From: Kiritimatiellia bacterium
GTDB lineage: Bacteria; Verrucomicrobiota; Kiritimatiellia; RFP12; UBA1067
Reading direction: 5' to 3'
DNA length: 43,160 bases
Assembly (NCBI GenBank): GCA_024694365.1
Contig: JAILJX010000090.1
Location: 1 to 43,160 of the forward strand
Of the stretch, positions 15,001 to 23,070 are shown piece after piece (position 1 is the first letter of the stretch; each line of letters starts with the position of its first letter). The notes under the pieces are model-generated. The model made no database searches. It worked only from the letters and a program-made list of their open reading frames with translations, and had not been told where the DNA came from. Both the position numbers and the translations under genes were made by a program.

Positions 15001-17418
15001 TTGAACAGGCTTACTTTGTGTTTCACCGCCGCCTTCGCATGCGCATGCGCTTGCGCAAGCGAGGATTGGTCTCGCATATACGCAATGAACGGAGGGACGA
15101 TCAGTCCGGACGGGAAACAGGTGTCGTTCACGTGGCTCGGCACGAATTGGGTCGCTTCCGCCGATGGAGGAATTGCGGAACCTGCGGCGGAACAGCCGTT
15201 CGAACGGGGCGCCGGCGAATTCTCCGCCATAATGCACGAGTCGGGCGCGCTGGATCCGTGCGTCTCGCCAGACGGGAAACGCGTCGCTTTCAGGATGCGC
15301 GGCGACGACCTTCTCAGGCGCCGGAAGGGCGACGCAGGATCCCGGGCGGGCGAGATATGGATCTACGACGGAGAGAGCGGCGAATACACCTCTGTCGTGC
15401 GCGGAGACGTCGACTGCAGAAGGCCCGTATGGCTCGGCGAGGATGAGATAGCGTACCTCAAGGCCGACGGCAAGGGCGGACGCGATGTCGTGAAGATGGA
15501 GATAGGGTCCGGAAAGGAGACGCAAATCCTCTCCTGCTCCGGCGGAGAGCCGGCGACAGGGCTCTCTGCGGACGACGGGGGGAAGACGATCCTCGTCAGG
15601 CGCGGATTCGATCTCTGGAAGTATAGGATAGGGGAAGACGGAAAGGCGGACGAGGGAAAAAGACTGGTTTTCCATCCGGCGGAGGGGGCTCCGCACGGAC
15701 GCCGCGAGCATGTGAGGATATTGCGGACGGCGTGGAACAACGGAAGGTACGGCAGGATAGAGCGTTCGCCCGACTGGAAGGATTTCATCTTCACGGCGGG
15801 AGGTGCGATATGGGCGATCCCCGCGGAAGGGGGCGAGCCAAGATGCCTCTCGGGTTCGGCGAGGTTCCAGGAGAAGGATCCGTTCTTCTCGGCGGATGGT
15901 TCGCTCGTCTTCCATCTGAGGGAGTTCGGGGACAGGTCTGAAATCTGGGCGATGAAGAGGGAGGACGATTCCAAGGACTGGAGCGATCCCGAGAACAGGA
16001 TAATGCACAGGTGCGTAGTCGGGGGCGAGGGGCTGAGGATGGGGCTTTCGCGCTCGCCGGACGGAAAGACGATAAGCTGGATGAGCGTGAAGGGCGGATT
16101 CTTCTTCATGCCGGCGGAGCTTCCTGCGAACGGGAAGGCTGGGGAGCCGACGGAGATCAAGCCAGAGGGGACGATCGCATGCTGGGAATACTCGTGGAGT
16201 CCGGATTCGAGCCACGTCGCGCTCGTCTTCGTTGACGGATCGAGAATCGCCGACGTGTGGCTTGCGGACATAAAGGAGCCCGGGAAGGCGGTGAACGTGT
16301 CGTTCCATGCGTTCTCGGACGGACGCGCGAGATGGGCGAAGGGCGGCAGGCAGTTCTTCTTCACGGGGCAGTGGGAGATATGCGGAGGCGAGAGGTATTT
16401 CGGAGTGGATCTCGACAAGAGCATCACGAAGGGGTGCGCATACCTGCTGCCGCGCGACCACGAGAAGACGCTTGACAGCATACTGCAGACGGAGCCGGAC
16501 TGGAGGCTGCCCGAATTCAGGATAGCGCAGGAGATCGATCTGGACGGATACAGGCGCCTTGCGTTCCTCAAGGTATGGTCCGGGGTGAAAGCACGCATCC
16601 CCGCCGGAACGGTGGAGGGCACGGACTGGGCGGAGCTCAGGGAGAAGTACATCGACGCCGCGACGCACGCAGCGGGATGGGGGGAGTTCATGATCGTGGT
16701 GCAGATGATGCTCGGAGAGCTCGACGCGTCGCACCTGGTGTTCAGGCCGACGCCTGCGACGATGAAAGCGTGGACTGTGCCGATGGAAAGGAAGAGGCGT
16801 CCGAAAGCGTATCCGGGGTGTCCGTGCTGCCTGGCGAAGGAAGTGCACGAAAAGACCGGCGACAGGTGGGGGTACGTAAGGATCGACGACATGTCCGAGG
16901 CGAGCTACGATCAGTTCCGCAACGATCTTTTCCGCGAGGGAAGGGGTCGGGAAGGGATAATCATCGACATACGCGGCAACGGCGGAGGGAGCTATGCGGA
17001 CGCGATGATCGCGTCGCTGATGACGCCTGCGCACGGATGGTCGACATGGCAGGACGGAGAGAAGGGCTACATCGCGAGCCATCTCGAGAGATACTTCTTC
17101 GCGGGGAAGATAATCCTCCTCATAGACGAAGGGGTGGCGTCCAACGCGGAGATGTTCGCGCACTCGCTGAAGACGTTCAAGCGTGCGACGCTCGTCGGGA
17201 GGGCGACCGCGGGAAGCGTGCTGGCGGCGTCGCCTTTCGAAGTGATGGATCTCGGCGAGTACCTGATGCCGGTAGGCAGATGGTGGACCGAGGAAGGCGT
17301 CGAGATGGAGAAGAACGGCGCCGTTCCTGACGTCCGGGTCGACGATTCGCCGGCGGACCGGGCAGCCGGAAAAGACCCCCAGCTCGAAAAAGCCCTTGAG
17401 CTTATTGACAACCGATAA
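15001..17418 (+). CDS. Exported tricorn-like S41 peptidase with beta-propeller
   Basis: An 805-residue protein. The start is a TTG 5 bases after GGAGGA; the signal peptide MNRLTLCFTAAFACACACAS begins there. Residues about 25-480 hold repeated propeller strands of the WD40/PD40 type (SPDGKQVSF, SPDGKRVAF, SPDWKDFIF, SPDGKTISW, SPDSSHVAL). Residues about 530-800 are an S41 C-terminal-processing-type protease core: GIIIDIRGNGGG substrate strand and the nucleophile Ser714 in VASNAEMF. No obvious PDZ domain is seen. Proteins of this build are tricorn-core or tail-specific protease relatives that degrade peptides in the periplasm. The Ala-Cys repeat in the signal peptide is not a good lipobox. Confidence 0.85.
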   Translation: MNRLTLCFTAAFACACACASEDWSRIYAMNGGTISPDGKQVSFTWLGTNWVASADGGIAEPAAEQPFERGAGEFSAIMHESGALDPCVSPDGKRVAFRMRGDDLLRRRKGDAGSRAGEIWIYDGESGEYTSVVRGDVDCRRPVWLGEDEIAYLKADGKGGRDVVKMEIGSGKETQILSCSGGEPATGLSADDGGKTILVRRGFDLWKYRIGEDGKADEGKRLVFHPAEGAPHGRREHVRILRTAWNNGRYGRIERSPDWKDFIFTAGGAIWAIPAEGGEPRCLSGSARFQEKDPFFSADGSLVFHLREFGDRSEIWAMKREDDSKDWSDPENRIMHRCVVGGEGLRMGLSRSPDGKTISWMSVKGGFFFMPAELPANGKAGEPTEIKPEGTIACWEYSWSPDSSHVALVFVDGSRIADVWLADIKEPGKAVNVSFHAFSDGRARWAKGGRQFFFTGQWEICGGERYFGVDLDKSITKGCAYLLPRDHEKTLDSILQTEPDWRLPEFRIAQEIDLDGYRRLAFLKVWSGVKARIPAGTVEGTDWAELREKYIDAATHAAGWGEFMIVVQMMLGELDASHLVFRPTPATMKAWTVPMERKRRPKAYPGCPCCLAKEVHEKTGDRWGYVRIDDMSEASYDQFRNDLFREGRGREGIIIDIRGNGGGSYADAMIASLMTPAHGWSTWQDGEKGYIASHLERYFFAGKIILLIDEGVASNAEMFAHSLKTFKRATLVGRATAGSVLAASPFEVMDLGEYLMPVGRWWTEEGVEMEKNGAVPDVRVDDSPADRAAGKDPQLEKALELIDNR

Positions 17419-17434
17419 TAAAATATCGTATAAT
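17405..17434 (+). promoter_or_regulatory. Near-consensus promoter of adhE
   Basis: The -35 is a perfect TTGACA (17405-17410), the spacer is 18 bases, and the -10 is a perfect TATAAT (17429-17434). It begins inside the last codons of the S41 gene. The leader of about 46 bases includes a hairpin (next entry). Confidence 0.8.
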
Positions 17435-17445
17435 ATCCTCCATGC

Positions 17446-17464
17446 CGCGGGAAGTGTTTCCGCG
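17446..17464 (+). promoter_or_regulatory. Hairpin in the adhE 5' leader
   Basis: CGCGGGAA, loop GTG, TTTCCGCG: an 8-bp stem with one G-T pair, beginning about 4 bases after the predicted transcription start and ending 23 bases before the adhE ATG. A 5'-end stabilising structure or an operator are both possible. It does not match the Rex consensus. Confidence 0.4.
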
Positions 17465-17487
17465 CACAAAAACCGAAAGAGACCAGC

Positions 17488-20172
17488 ATGAAGACAAAGC
17501 CCACGAAAGTGAAGACGGCGAGCGCCGCAAAGCCTGCGGCGCCGGTCAAGCCCACACCGGACGCAGAGGCGGAAGCCAAGGAGTTCGCGGAGATTCTCGC
17601 GAAGTCCCGTGCAGCCCAGAAGAAGTACTCGACATACACGCAGGAGCAGGTGGACAAGATATTCCGTGCGGCAGCGCTTGCGGCCAACAACATGCGCATT
17701 CCGCTCGCCAAGGACGCGGTCGCGGAGACGGGGATGGGCGTCGTCGAGGACAAGGTCATCAAGAACCACTACGCGGCGGAGTACATCTTCAACACGTACA
17801 AGAACATGAAGACGTGCGGCGTCATCGAGGAGGACCAGAGCTTCGGCATCCGCAAGATCGCAGAGCCCGTCGGAGTCGTTGGCGCGGTGATCCCGACGAC
17901 CAACCCGACATCCACGGCGATCTTCAAGGCGCTCATCTGCCTCAAGACGAGAAACTCGATCATCATCTCGCCCCATCCGCGCGCGAAGAAGTGCACGTTC
18001 GACGCGGCGAAGGTGATACTCGACGCGGCGGTAAAGGCCGGAGCGCCCGAGGACATCATCATCTGCATGGAGTCGCCCTCGATCGCAAAGACGCAGATGC
18101 TGATGAAAGAGTCGGACTGCATCCTCGCGACAGGAGGCCCCGGGATGGTCAAGGCGGCGTACAGCTCCGGCAAGCCTGCGCTCGGCGTTGGCCCCGGCAA
18201 CACGCCCGCGATCTTCGACAGCTCCTGCGACGTCAAGCTGGCGGTGAGCTCGGTCATCCATTCGAAGACTTTCGACAACGGCATGATCTGCGCGTCCGAG
18301 CAGAGCGTGATCGTCGACGACAAGATCTACGACGAGGTGAAGAAGGAGTTCGCGTACCGCGGATGCCACTTCCTGAAGCCCGCCGAGATGGAGAAGATGA
18401 GGAAGGTCATCCTCACCGAGGCGGGGTCGGTGAACCCCAAGATCGTCGGACAGAAGCCTGTCGCGATTGCGAAGATCGCAGGGTTCGACGTGCCGGCGTC
18501 CACGAAGATCCTGATCGGCGAAGTGAAGAGCGTCGAGCTCACGGAGCCTTTCGCCCACGAAAAGCTTTCGCCGGTTCTCGCGATGTACCGCTCGACCGAT
18601 TTCGCCGATGCGGTAAACAAGGCCGAGAAGCTCGTGGCGGACGGAGGATACGGGCACACGGCGTCGATCTATCTCTACAAGCGCGACAACGAGGAGAAGC
18701 TCGCCGAATTCCAGGCCAGGATGAAGACGTGCCGCATTCTCGTCAACACGCCGTCCTCGCAGGGCGGCATCGGAGACATCTACAACTTCAGGCTCACGCC
18801 GTCGCTTACGCTCGGATGCGGAAGCTGGGGCGTCAACTCCGTCTCCGAGAACGTCGGGGCGAAGCATCTGCTCAACATCAAGACAGTCGCCATCAGGAGA
18901 GAAAACATGCTTTGGTTCCGCGCGCCGGAAAAGGTCTACATCAAGAAGGGGTGCCTGCCGGTGGCGCTCCGCGAAGTGAGCGAAGTCTGGGGAAGGAAGA
19001 GGGCGTTCATCGTCACCGACTATTTCCTCTACGCGAACGGATACACCAAGCCGGTGGAGAAAAGCCTTGAAGAGCAGGGCATCGCCTGCGCGACATTCTC
19101 GAACGTCGCCCCCGACCCCACGATCGCCTGCGCGCTCGACGGAGCGAGGCTCATGGAGGAGTTCAAGCCCGATTGCGTCATAGCGGTAGGCGGAGGCTCG
19201 GCCATGGACGCGGCGAAGATCATGTGGGTTCTCTACGAGCACCCGGAGTGCGACTTCCTCGACATGGCGATGCGCTTCATGGACATCCGCAAGCGCGCGT
19301 ACACGTTCCCGAAGATGGGGGAGAAGGCGAAGTTCATCGCCATCCCGACATCCGCGGGAACGGGATCCGAGGTGACGCCTTTCGCCGTCATCACGGACCA
19401 GGACACGGGGGTGAAGTATCCGCTCGCAGACTACGAGCTCATGCCGAACATGGCGATCGTCGACGCTGACATGCAGATGATGGCCCCTCCCGGACTCACC
19501 AGCGCTTCGGGCATCGACGCGGTCTCCCACGCACTCGAGGCGTACGCGTCGGTCATGGCGACGGAGTTCACGGACGGACTTGCGCTGCAGTCGCTCAAGA
19601 TCACGTTCGAATACCTGCCGAAGTGCTATGCCGCGGCGGTCGCCAAGAAGGCCGACTTCTACGCCCGCGAGCGCATGGCCCACTCCGCGACGATGGCCGG
19701 CATGGCGTTCGCCAACGCGTTCCTCGGCGTGATGCACTCGATGGCGCACAAGCTCGGAGCCTTCCACCACATTCCGCACGGCATAGCCAACGCGCTCATG
19801 ATGGTTCAGGTTCTCAGGTTCAACGCCAGCGAGAAGCCCACGAAGATGGGGACGTTCCCGCAGTACGACCATCCGCACACGCTGCACCGCTACGCCGAGA
19901 TCGCCGACGTGCTCAAGCTCGGCGGGAAGAACGACAGCGAGAAGCTCGAGAACCTCATCAAGGCCATCAAGGCGCTGCAGAAGAACATCGGCATCAAGCC
20001 GACGATCCGCGATTACGTCCCCGACGAAAAGGACTTCCTCGCGCGTCTCGACGAGATGGTCGACCAGGCGTTCGACGACCAGTGCACGGGGGCGAATCCG
20101 CGCTATCCGCTGCTGAGCGAAATCAAGCAGATGTACCTGAACGCCTACTACGGGAAGGACGAAGCGGTCTGA
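17488..20172 (+). CDS. adhE: Bifunctional acetaldehyde-CoA / alcohol dehydrogenase
   Basis: An 894-residue fermentative enzyme that reduces acetyl-CoA to acetaldehyde and then ethanol, regenerating NAD+. Residues about 30-450 are the CoA-acylating aldehyde dehydrogenase with nucleophile Cys268 (GMICASEQ). After a linker at about 450-470 follows the iron-dependent alcohol dehydrogenase with GGGSAMDAAK and the metal-binding His residues in DAVSHALEA and HSMAHKLGAFHHIPHG. The length agrees with AdhE from other bacteria (about 870-890). A 30-residue Lys/Ala/Pro-rich N-terminal extension is unusual. The enzyme implies an anaerobic, ethanol-forming metabolism. It is preceded by the strongest promoter in the window, and thiE is coupled at its 3' end. 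Confidence 0.97.
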   Translation: MKTKPTKVKTASAAKPAAPVKPTPDAEAEAKEFAEILAKSRAAQKKYSTYTQEQVDKIFRAAALAANNMRIPLAKDAVAETGMGVVEDKVIKNHYAAEYIFNTYKNMKTCGVIEEDQSFGIRKIAEPVGVVGAVIPTTNPTSTAIFKALICLKTRNSIIISPHPRAKKCTFDAAKVILDAAVKAGAPEDIIICMESPSIAKTQMLMKESDCILATGGPGMVKAAYSSGKPALGVGPGNTPAIFDSSCDVKLAVSSVIHSKTFDNGMICASEQSVIVDDKIYDEVKKEFAYRGCHFLKPAEMEKMRKVILTEAGSVNPKIVGQKPVAIAKIAGFDVPASTKILIGEVKSVELTEPFAHEKLSPVLAMYRSTDFADAVNKAEKLVADGGYGHTASIYLYKRDNEEKLAEFQARMKTCRILVNTPSSQGGIGDIYNFRLTPSLTLGCGSWGVNSVSENVGAKHLLNIKTVAIRRENMLWFRAPEKVYIKKGCLPVALREVSEVWGRKRAFIVTDYFLYANGYTKPVEKSLEEQGIACATFSNVAPDPTIACALDGARLMEEFKPDCVIAVGGGSAMDAAKIMWVLYEHPECDFLDMAMRFMDIRKRAYTFPKMGEKAKFIAIPTSAGTGSEVTPFAVITDQDTGVKYPLADYELMPNMAIVDADMQMMAPPGLTSASGIDAVSHALEAYASVMATEFTDGLALQSLKITFEYLPKCYAAAVAKKADFYARERMAHSATMAGMAFANAFLGVMHSMAHKLGAFHHIPHGIANALMMVQVLRFNASEKPTKMGTFPQYDHPHTLHRYAEIADVLKLGGKNDSEKLENLIKAIKALQKNIGIKPTIRDYVPDEKDFLARLDEMVDQAFDDQCTGANPRYPLLSEIKQMYLNAYYGKDEAV

Positions 20173-20804
20173 AAGACTTCGGGTTCTATCTCGTGATGAC
20201 AAACCCCGCAACAGGCTACGAGGCCTGTTGCGAGGCGGCGGTCCGCGCAGGCGTCAGGATGGTCCAGCTCCGCATGAAGGAGAGGGACACGCCGCGCGGA
20301 CAGCTTCTAGACATGGCAAGGCGGCTTGTCGCGATAACGCGCGGCACGGGCACCAATCTCATAATCGACGACGACGCGTCCGTCGCCGCGGAATCCGGTG
20401 CGGACGGAGTGCATGTAGGCCAGGACGACATGCCGGTCGCCGAAGTGAGGCGTCTTTATCCCGGGATCAGGATAGTGGGGCTTTCGACGCACAACCTCGA
20501 ACAGGCCAAGGCGTCCGTCGCCCAGAACCCGGACTACATAGGCGTAGGGCCGGTTTTCGCGACGCCCACGAAGAAGATACCGGATCCTGTGCTTGGAACG
20601 GAAACAGCGGGGAAGATGATAGCATCCGTTCCGTTCCCTGCGGTGGCGATCGGCGGGATAGACGCCGAGAGGCTGCCTTCGGTGATAAAAGCCGGCGCGA
20701 AGAACTGGTCTGTCGTTCGCGCTGTTTGCGGATCGGACGATCCGTATTCAGCCATCCTGCGGCTTCAGGCGATAGCCCGCGAAGCCGCAGAGAAGGGGTC
20801 CTGA
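20169..20804 (+). CDS. thiE: Thiamine-phosphate synthase
   Basis: About 211 residues, ThiE family: couples the hydroxymethylpyrimidine diphosphate and thiazole phosphate moieties of thiamine. Visible motifs are MVQLRMKE, LIIDDDASVAAESGADGVHVGQDDMP, GVGPVFATPTKK and the phosphate-binding AIGGI. No ATG or GTG lies early enough: GTG 20193 and ATG 20196 would remove the first beta strand (FGFYLVMTN). The frame opens with CTG at 20169, overlapping the adhE stop as CTGA, with GGAAGGA about 10 bases upstream; CTG initiation by coupling is the best reading, though not proven. No other thiamine gene is nearby. Confidence 0.82.
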   Translation: MKDFGFYLVMTNPATGYEACCEAAVRAGVRMVQLRMKERDTPRGQLLDMARRLVAITRGTGTNLIIDDDASVAAESGADGVHVGQDDMPVAEVRRLYPGIRIVGLSTHNLEQAKASVAQNPDYIGVGPVFATPTKKIPDPVLGTETAGKMIASVPFPAVAIGGIDAERLPSVIKAGAKNWSVVRAVCGSDDPYSAILRLQAIAREAAEKGS

Positions 20805-20805
20805 C

Positions 20806-21882
20806 TCATTCGACGGGGATGTCGAAGTCGAAATATCGGATCGTTCCGTCTTCCTGCATCTTGCCGAACGGTATCTTCGGCGGTTCGGTTTTGTCAGGAG
20901 AGGCCTTGGAAGGGGATTCGGCAAGATTTTCGGCGACGGGCCTCACCTCATCGAAAATCTCGAGATTGAGATCGTCCTTTGATTCCTTCGTCTTCTTCGG
21001 AGAGGCCTTCCGGGAAGCCGGGGGATTCGCGGGACGCGGAGCCGGCGTCTGCAAGGCTTCGGGCTGGGGTGCGGCAAGGTTGGAATCGTCGGGAAGGGTG
21101 TCGGGGATGAAGTAATCTCCGCCAAGGACAAGTTCCTCCTGTTTGCGCATATTCTCCTCGGCCTCTTTCAGTTTCCTGTCTCGCTGGGACTGCTCGATAT
21201 CCTTTTCGCGCTGACGTTTGGCCGTTTCGGCTTGAGCCGTGGCCTTTTCCTTTACGGCGGCTTCGCGCTTCTTTACGGCATTTTCGCGGCGTTTAAGCTC
21301 CGCCTCCTTGGCCAGAGCCTCCTTTTCGGACATCGTGAGCTGCGGGCGTGCAGCGGCCTCCTTGGCGACGGCTTCGGCGCGGGATTCGGCTTTCTCCTTG
21401 GCCTGGCGCAGCATATCCGCTTCAGCCTTGGCGGCCTGGGCTTCGGCCCTGGCATTCGCGGCGATGGCTTCGGCTTCGGCCTTTGCGGTTACGGCTTCCG
21501 CTTTTGCGGCTAGATATTCGCGCTGGAACGAGATGTCCATCTGGGGAACCGCAGGAACGCTCTGGGGAACGTTCTGGCGGGACGACAGAGCGAACACCTG
21601 ATCGAGCAGACGGTTCATCGTCTCGTCGTTACCGCCGCGTTTGTTCAGCGAGAAAATTATGACGAGAAACACCGCGACGACAATGGTCAGGACAACGGTG
21701 AAGAAGATGCTTACGCTCATCATCCGCTTGTGGGCCTTGGCCTGTTCGGCGTCCACATATTGCTGGAAAGCCTTGAGCACGGGAAAATCGTCCATGGCGT
21801 CGGATTGTCCGTAAAGACTCACGGCGTTATGAGCCGGCGGGATTGCTCCGGAGACTTGAGGATTGCTGTTATCGACATTCAT
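20806..21882 (-). CDS. TolA-like membrane-anchored coiled-coil protein
   Basis: A 358-residue protein. A cytoplasmic N-terminus of about 55 residues precedes one transmembrane helix (about 56-78, SVSIFFTVVLTIVVAVFLVII). A long Ala/Glu/Lys coiled coil follows (about 120-260, repeats such as AKAEAEAIAANARAEAQAAK), then a Pro-rich, charged tail ending RYFDFDIPVE. This layout resembles TolA or TonB-type energy-transducing spacers, but no TolA/TonB C-terminal domain is recognisable. It ends 1 base from thiE, convergently. The start is ATG 21882 with AAGGGACC just upstream. It shares its direction with the YdjY and aminotransferase genes behind it (57-base gap), so it could be the last gene of that unit. 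Confidence 0.7.
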   Translation of the reverse strand: MNVDNSNPQVSGAIPPAHNAVSLYGQSDAMDDFPVLKAFQQYVDAEQAKAHKRMMSVSIFFTVVLTIVVAVFLVIIFSLNKRGGNDETMNRLLDQVFALSSRQNVPQSVPAVPQMDISFQREYLAAKAEAVTAKAEAEAIAANARAEAQAAKAEADMLRQAKEKAESRAEAVAKEAAARPQLTMSEKEALAKEAELKRRENAVKKREAAVKEKATAQAETAKRQREKDIEQSQRDRKLKEAEENMRKQEELVLGGDYFIPDTLPDDSNLAAPQPEALQTPAPRPANPPASRKASPKKTKESKDDLNLEIFDEVRPVAENLAESPSKASPDKTEPPKIPFGKMQEDGTIRYFDFDIPVE

Positions 21883-21939
21883 AGAGGTCCCTTCGGTGTT
21901 TTGATTTGTTTCTTATAAGACGCGTTATGTAAACTAGTG

Positions 21940-23070
21940 TTATTGTTCACAAAAGACATACCAGTTGAGAATCTCCCCTTTGACCATGGAGCGCAGAGAG
22001 AAAATCTTCTCGAGGCGCGTCTCGGGCGGAGCGAAAACGAATATCGTGTACGTCTTGGCGCCGATCGACGACGCGAGAGATGCGGCATCGGCGAGTGTTG
22101 CGCACGGATGTTCGGTCACGGAGAGCTTAGGGTCGATGGATTCCTCGTCGGACCAATCCTCATGGATTTCGCATACCTTGAAAGATCCGTCGGCCAGGAA
22201 ATGGACCTCTGGAGGCTGAGCCAGGCGTTCGCGCCGGTCTCTCCATTTCTCCAGCGGGACGTAGGCGCGGAAATACAGCTGATTGGCCGGAGCGCCGTTG
22301 AACTTCACCCCGGGCGAATCGAGCGTCGCGAGCGCAGCGGAAACGTTTGCGGCTTCGGCGAGCGTCATAGAGGGCGAGAAATCGCACAGGACGTCGAGCT
22401 CGGCGGCGGAAGACTTCTCCTTGAGAGTGTTGATGGCGTCCGCCAGCTTCCCCGGCTCGAGGCGGAGGGTCACGTTGTCGTGGGTCGGGCGACCGTTCCA
22501 CGAAAGGGCGATTTCGACCTTCTTCCCCTTCTCGAAGCGTTTTGCCGGTCGGAACCTGCCGTAGGTCTCGGACTGTCCGAGCGAGTCGTCGAGCTGGAAC
22601 ATGGACTGCGGGCAATTGTAGAGGGCGAACATCGCGCCGGGCGTTTCCGTCTCGGCGACAGGCTTTCCCGACGCGTCGCGCGTTCCGCCGGTGTAGACGG
22701 CGGGAGGAGTCGGGTCGCCTCTGGTCTCGCGCAGAAGATTGGTGAAGGCCGGGGACATCTCGATGGCTTCCCCGACAGGCCAAAGCCGCCAAGCGAAGCG
22801 GTCGAAATCCTTTCCGCGCGGGATGCCGGCCTCATCCATCGCCTTGGCGATTTCGCTAAGCGGAGATTCGGTCAGAAACAGCGCCTCGTACTCGTGGTCG
22901 GACGAGGGGGCGGCGAAGAGGAATTCGATGTCGGTATCGGTGTCGTGTCCCGCGGCGATGGCTGTGAAGCGGACCGTATGGTTCGCCTTGTCGACAGACA
23001 CTCCGGCAGCGAAAGACGCGACGGCGAAAGACGCGGAAACGGCGGCTGCGCAAAGAGTCCCCTTCTTCAT
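21940..23070 (-). CDS. Exported YdjY-domain protein
   Basis: A 376-residue protein with signal peptide MKKGTLCAAAVSASFAVASFA. Residues about 25-110 resemble the YdjY domain of unknown function (V-x-V-D-K-x-x-x-x-V-R-F, DIEFLFAAPSSDHEYEALFLT, then SEIAKAMDEAGI). The rest has no clear match; a segment near 330-355 (LADAASLASSIGAKTYTIFVFA) vaguely recalls the ExbD periplasmic fold. ATG 23070 is preferred to ATG 23076: it has GGAGG 7 bases upstream and overlaps the aminotransferase stop as ATGA. The coupling to an aminotransferase gives no functional hint by itself. Confidence 0.72.
   Translation of the reverse strand: MKKGTLCAAAVSASFAVASFAAGVSVDKANHTVRFTAIAAGHDTDTDIEFLFAAPSSDHEYEALFLTESPLSEIAKAMDEAGIPRGKDFDRFAWRLWPVGEAIEMSPAFTNLLRETRGDPTPPAVYTGGTRDASGKPVAETETPGAMFALYNCPQSMFQLDDSLGQSETYGRFRPAKRFEKGKKVEIALSWNGRPTHDNVTLRLEPGKLADAINTLKEKSSAAELDVLCDFSPSMTLAEAANVSAALATLDSPGVKFNGAPANQLYFRAYVPLEKWRDRRERLAQPPEVHFLADGSFKVCEIHEDWSDEESIDPKLSVTEHPCATLADAASLASSIGAKTYTIFVFAPPETRLEKIFSLRSMVKGEILNWYVFCEQ

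Noticed and set aside
17442..17500. ATG 8 bases after the adhE -10, which would fit the leaderless pattern
   Set aside because: It opens a different frame with an Arg/Gln-rich translation, antiphase to AdhE. The real start at 17488 gives the correct protein.
14875..20211. A 1778-codon open frame on the minus strand across the S41 protease, adhE and thiE
   Set aside because: It lies antisense to three genes with clear domains and active sites. Its translation is Arg/His-rich with no recognisable domain, as expected for the shadow of GC-rich codons.
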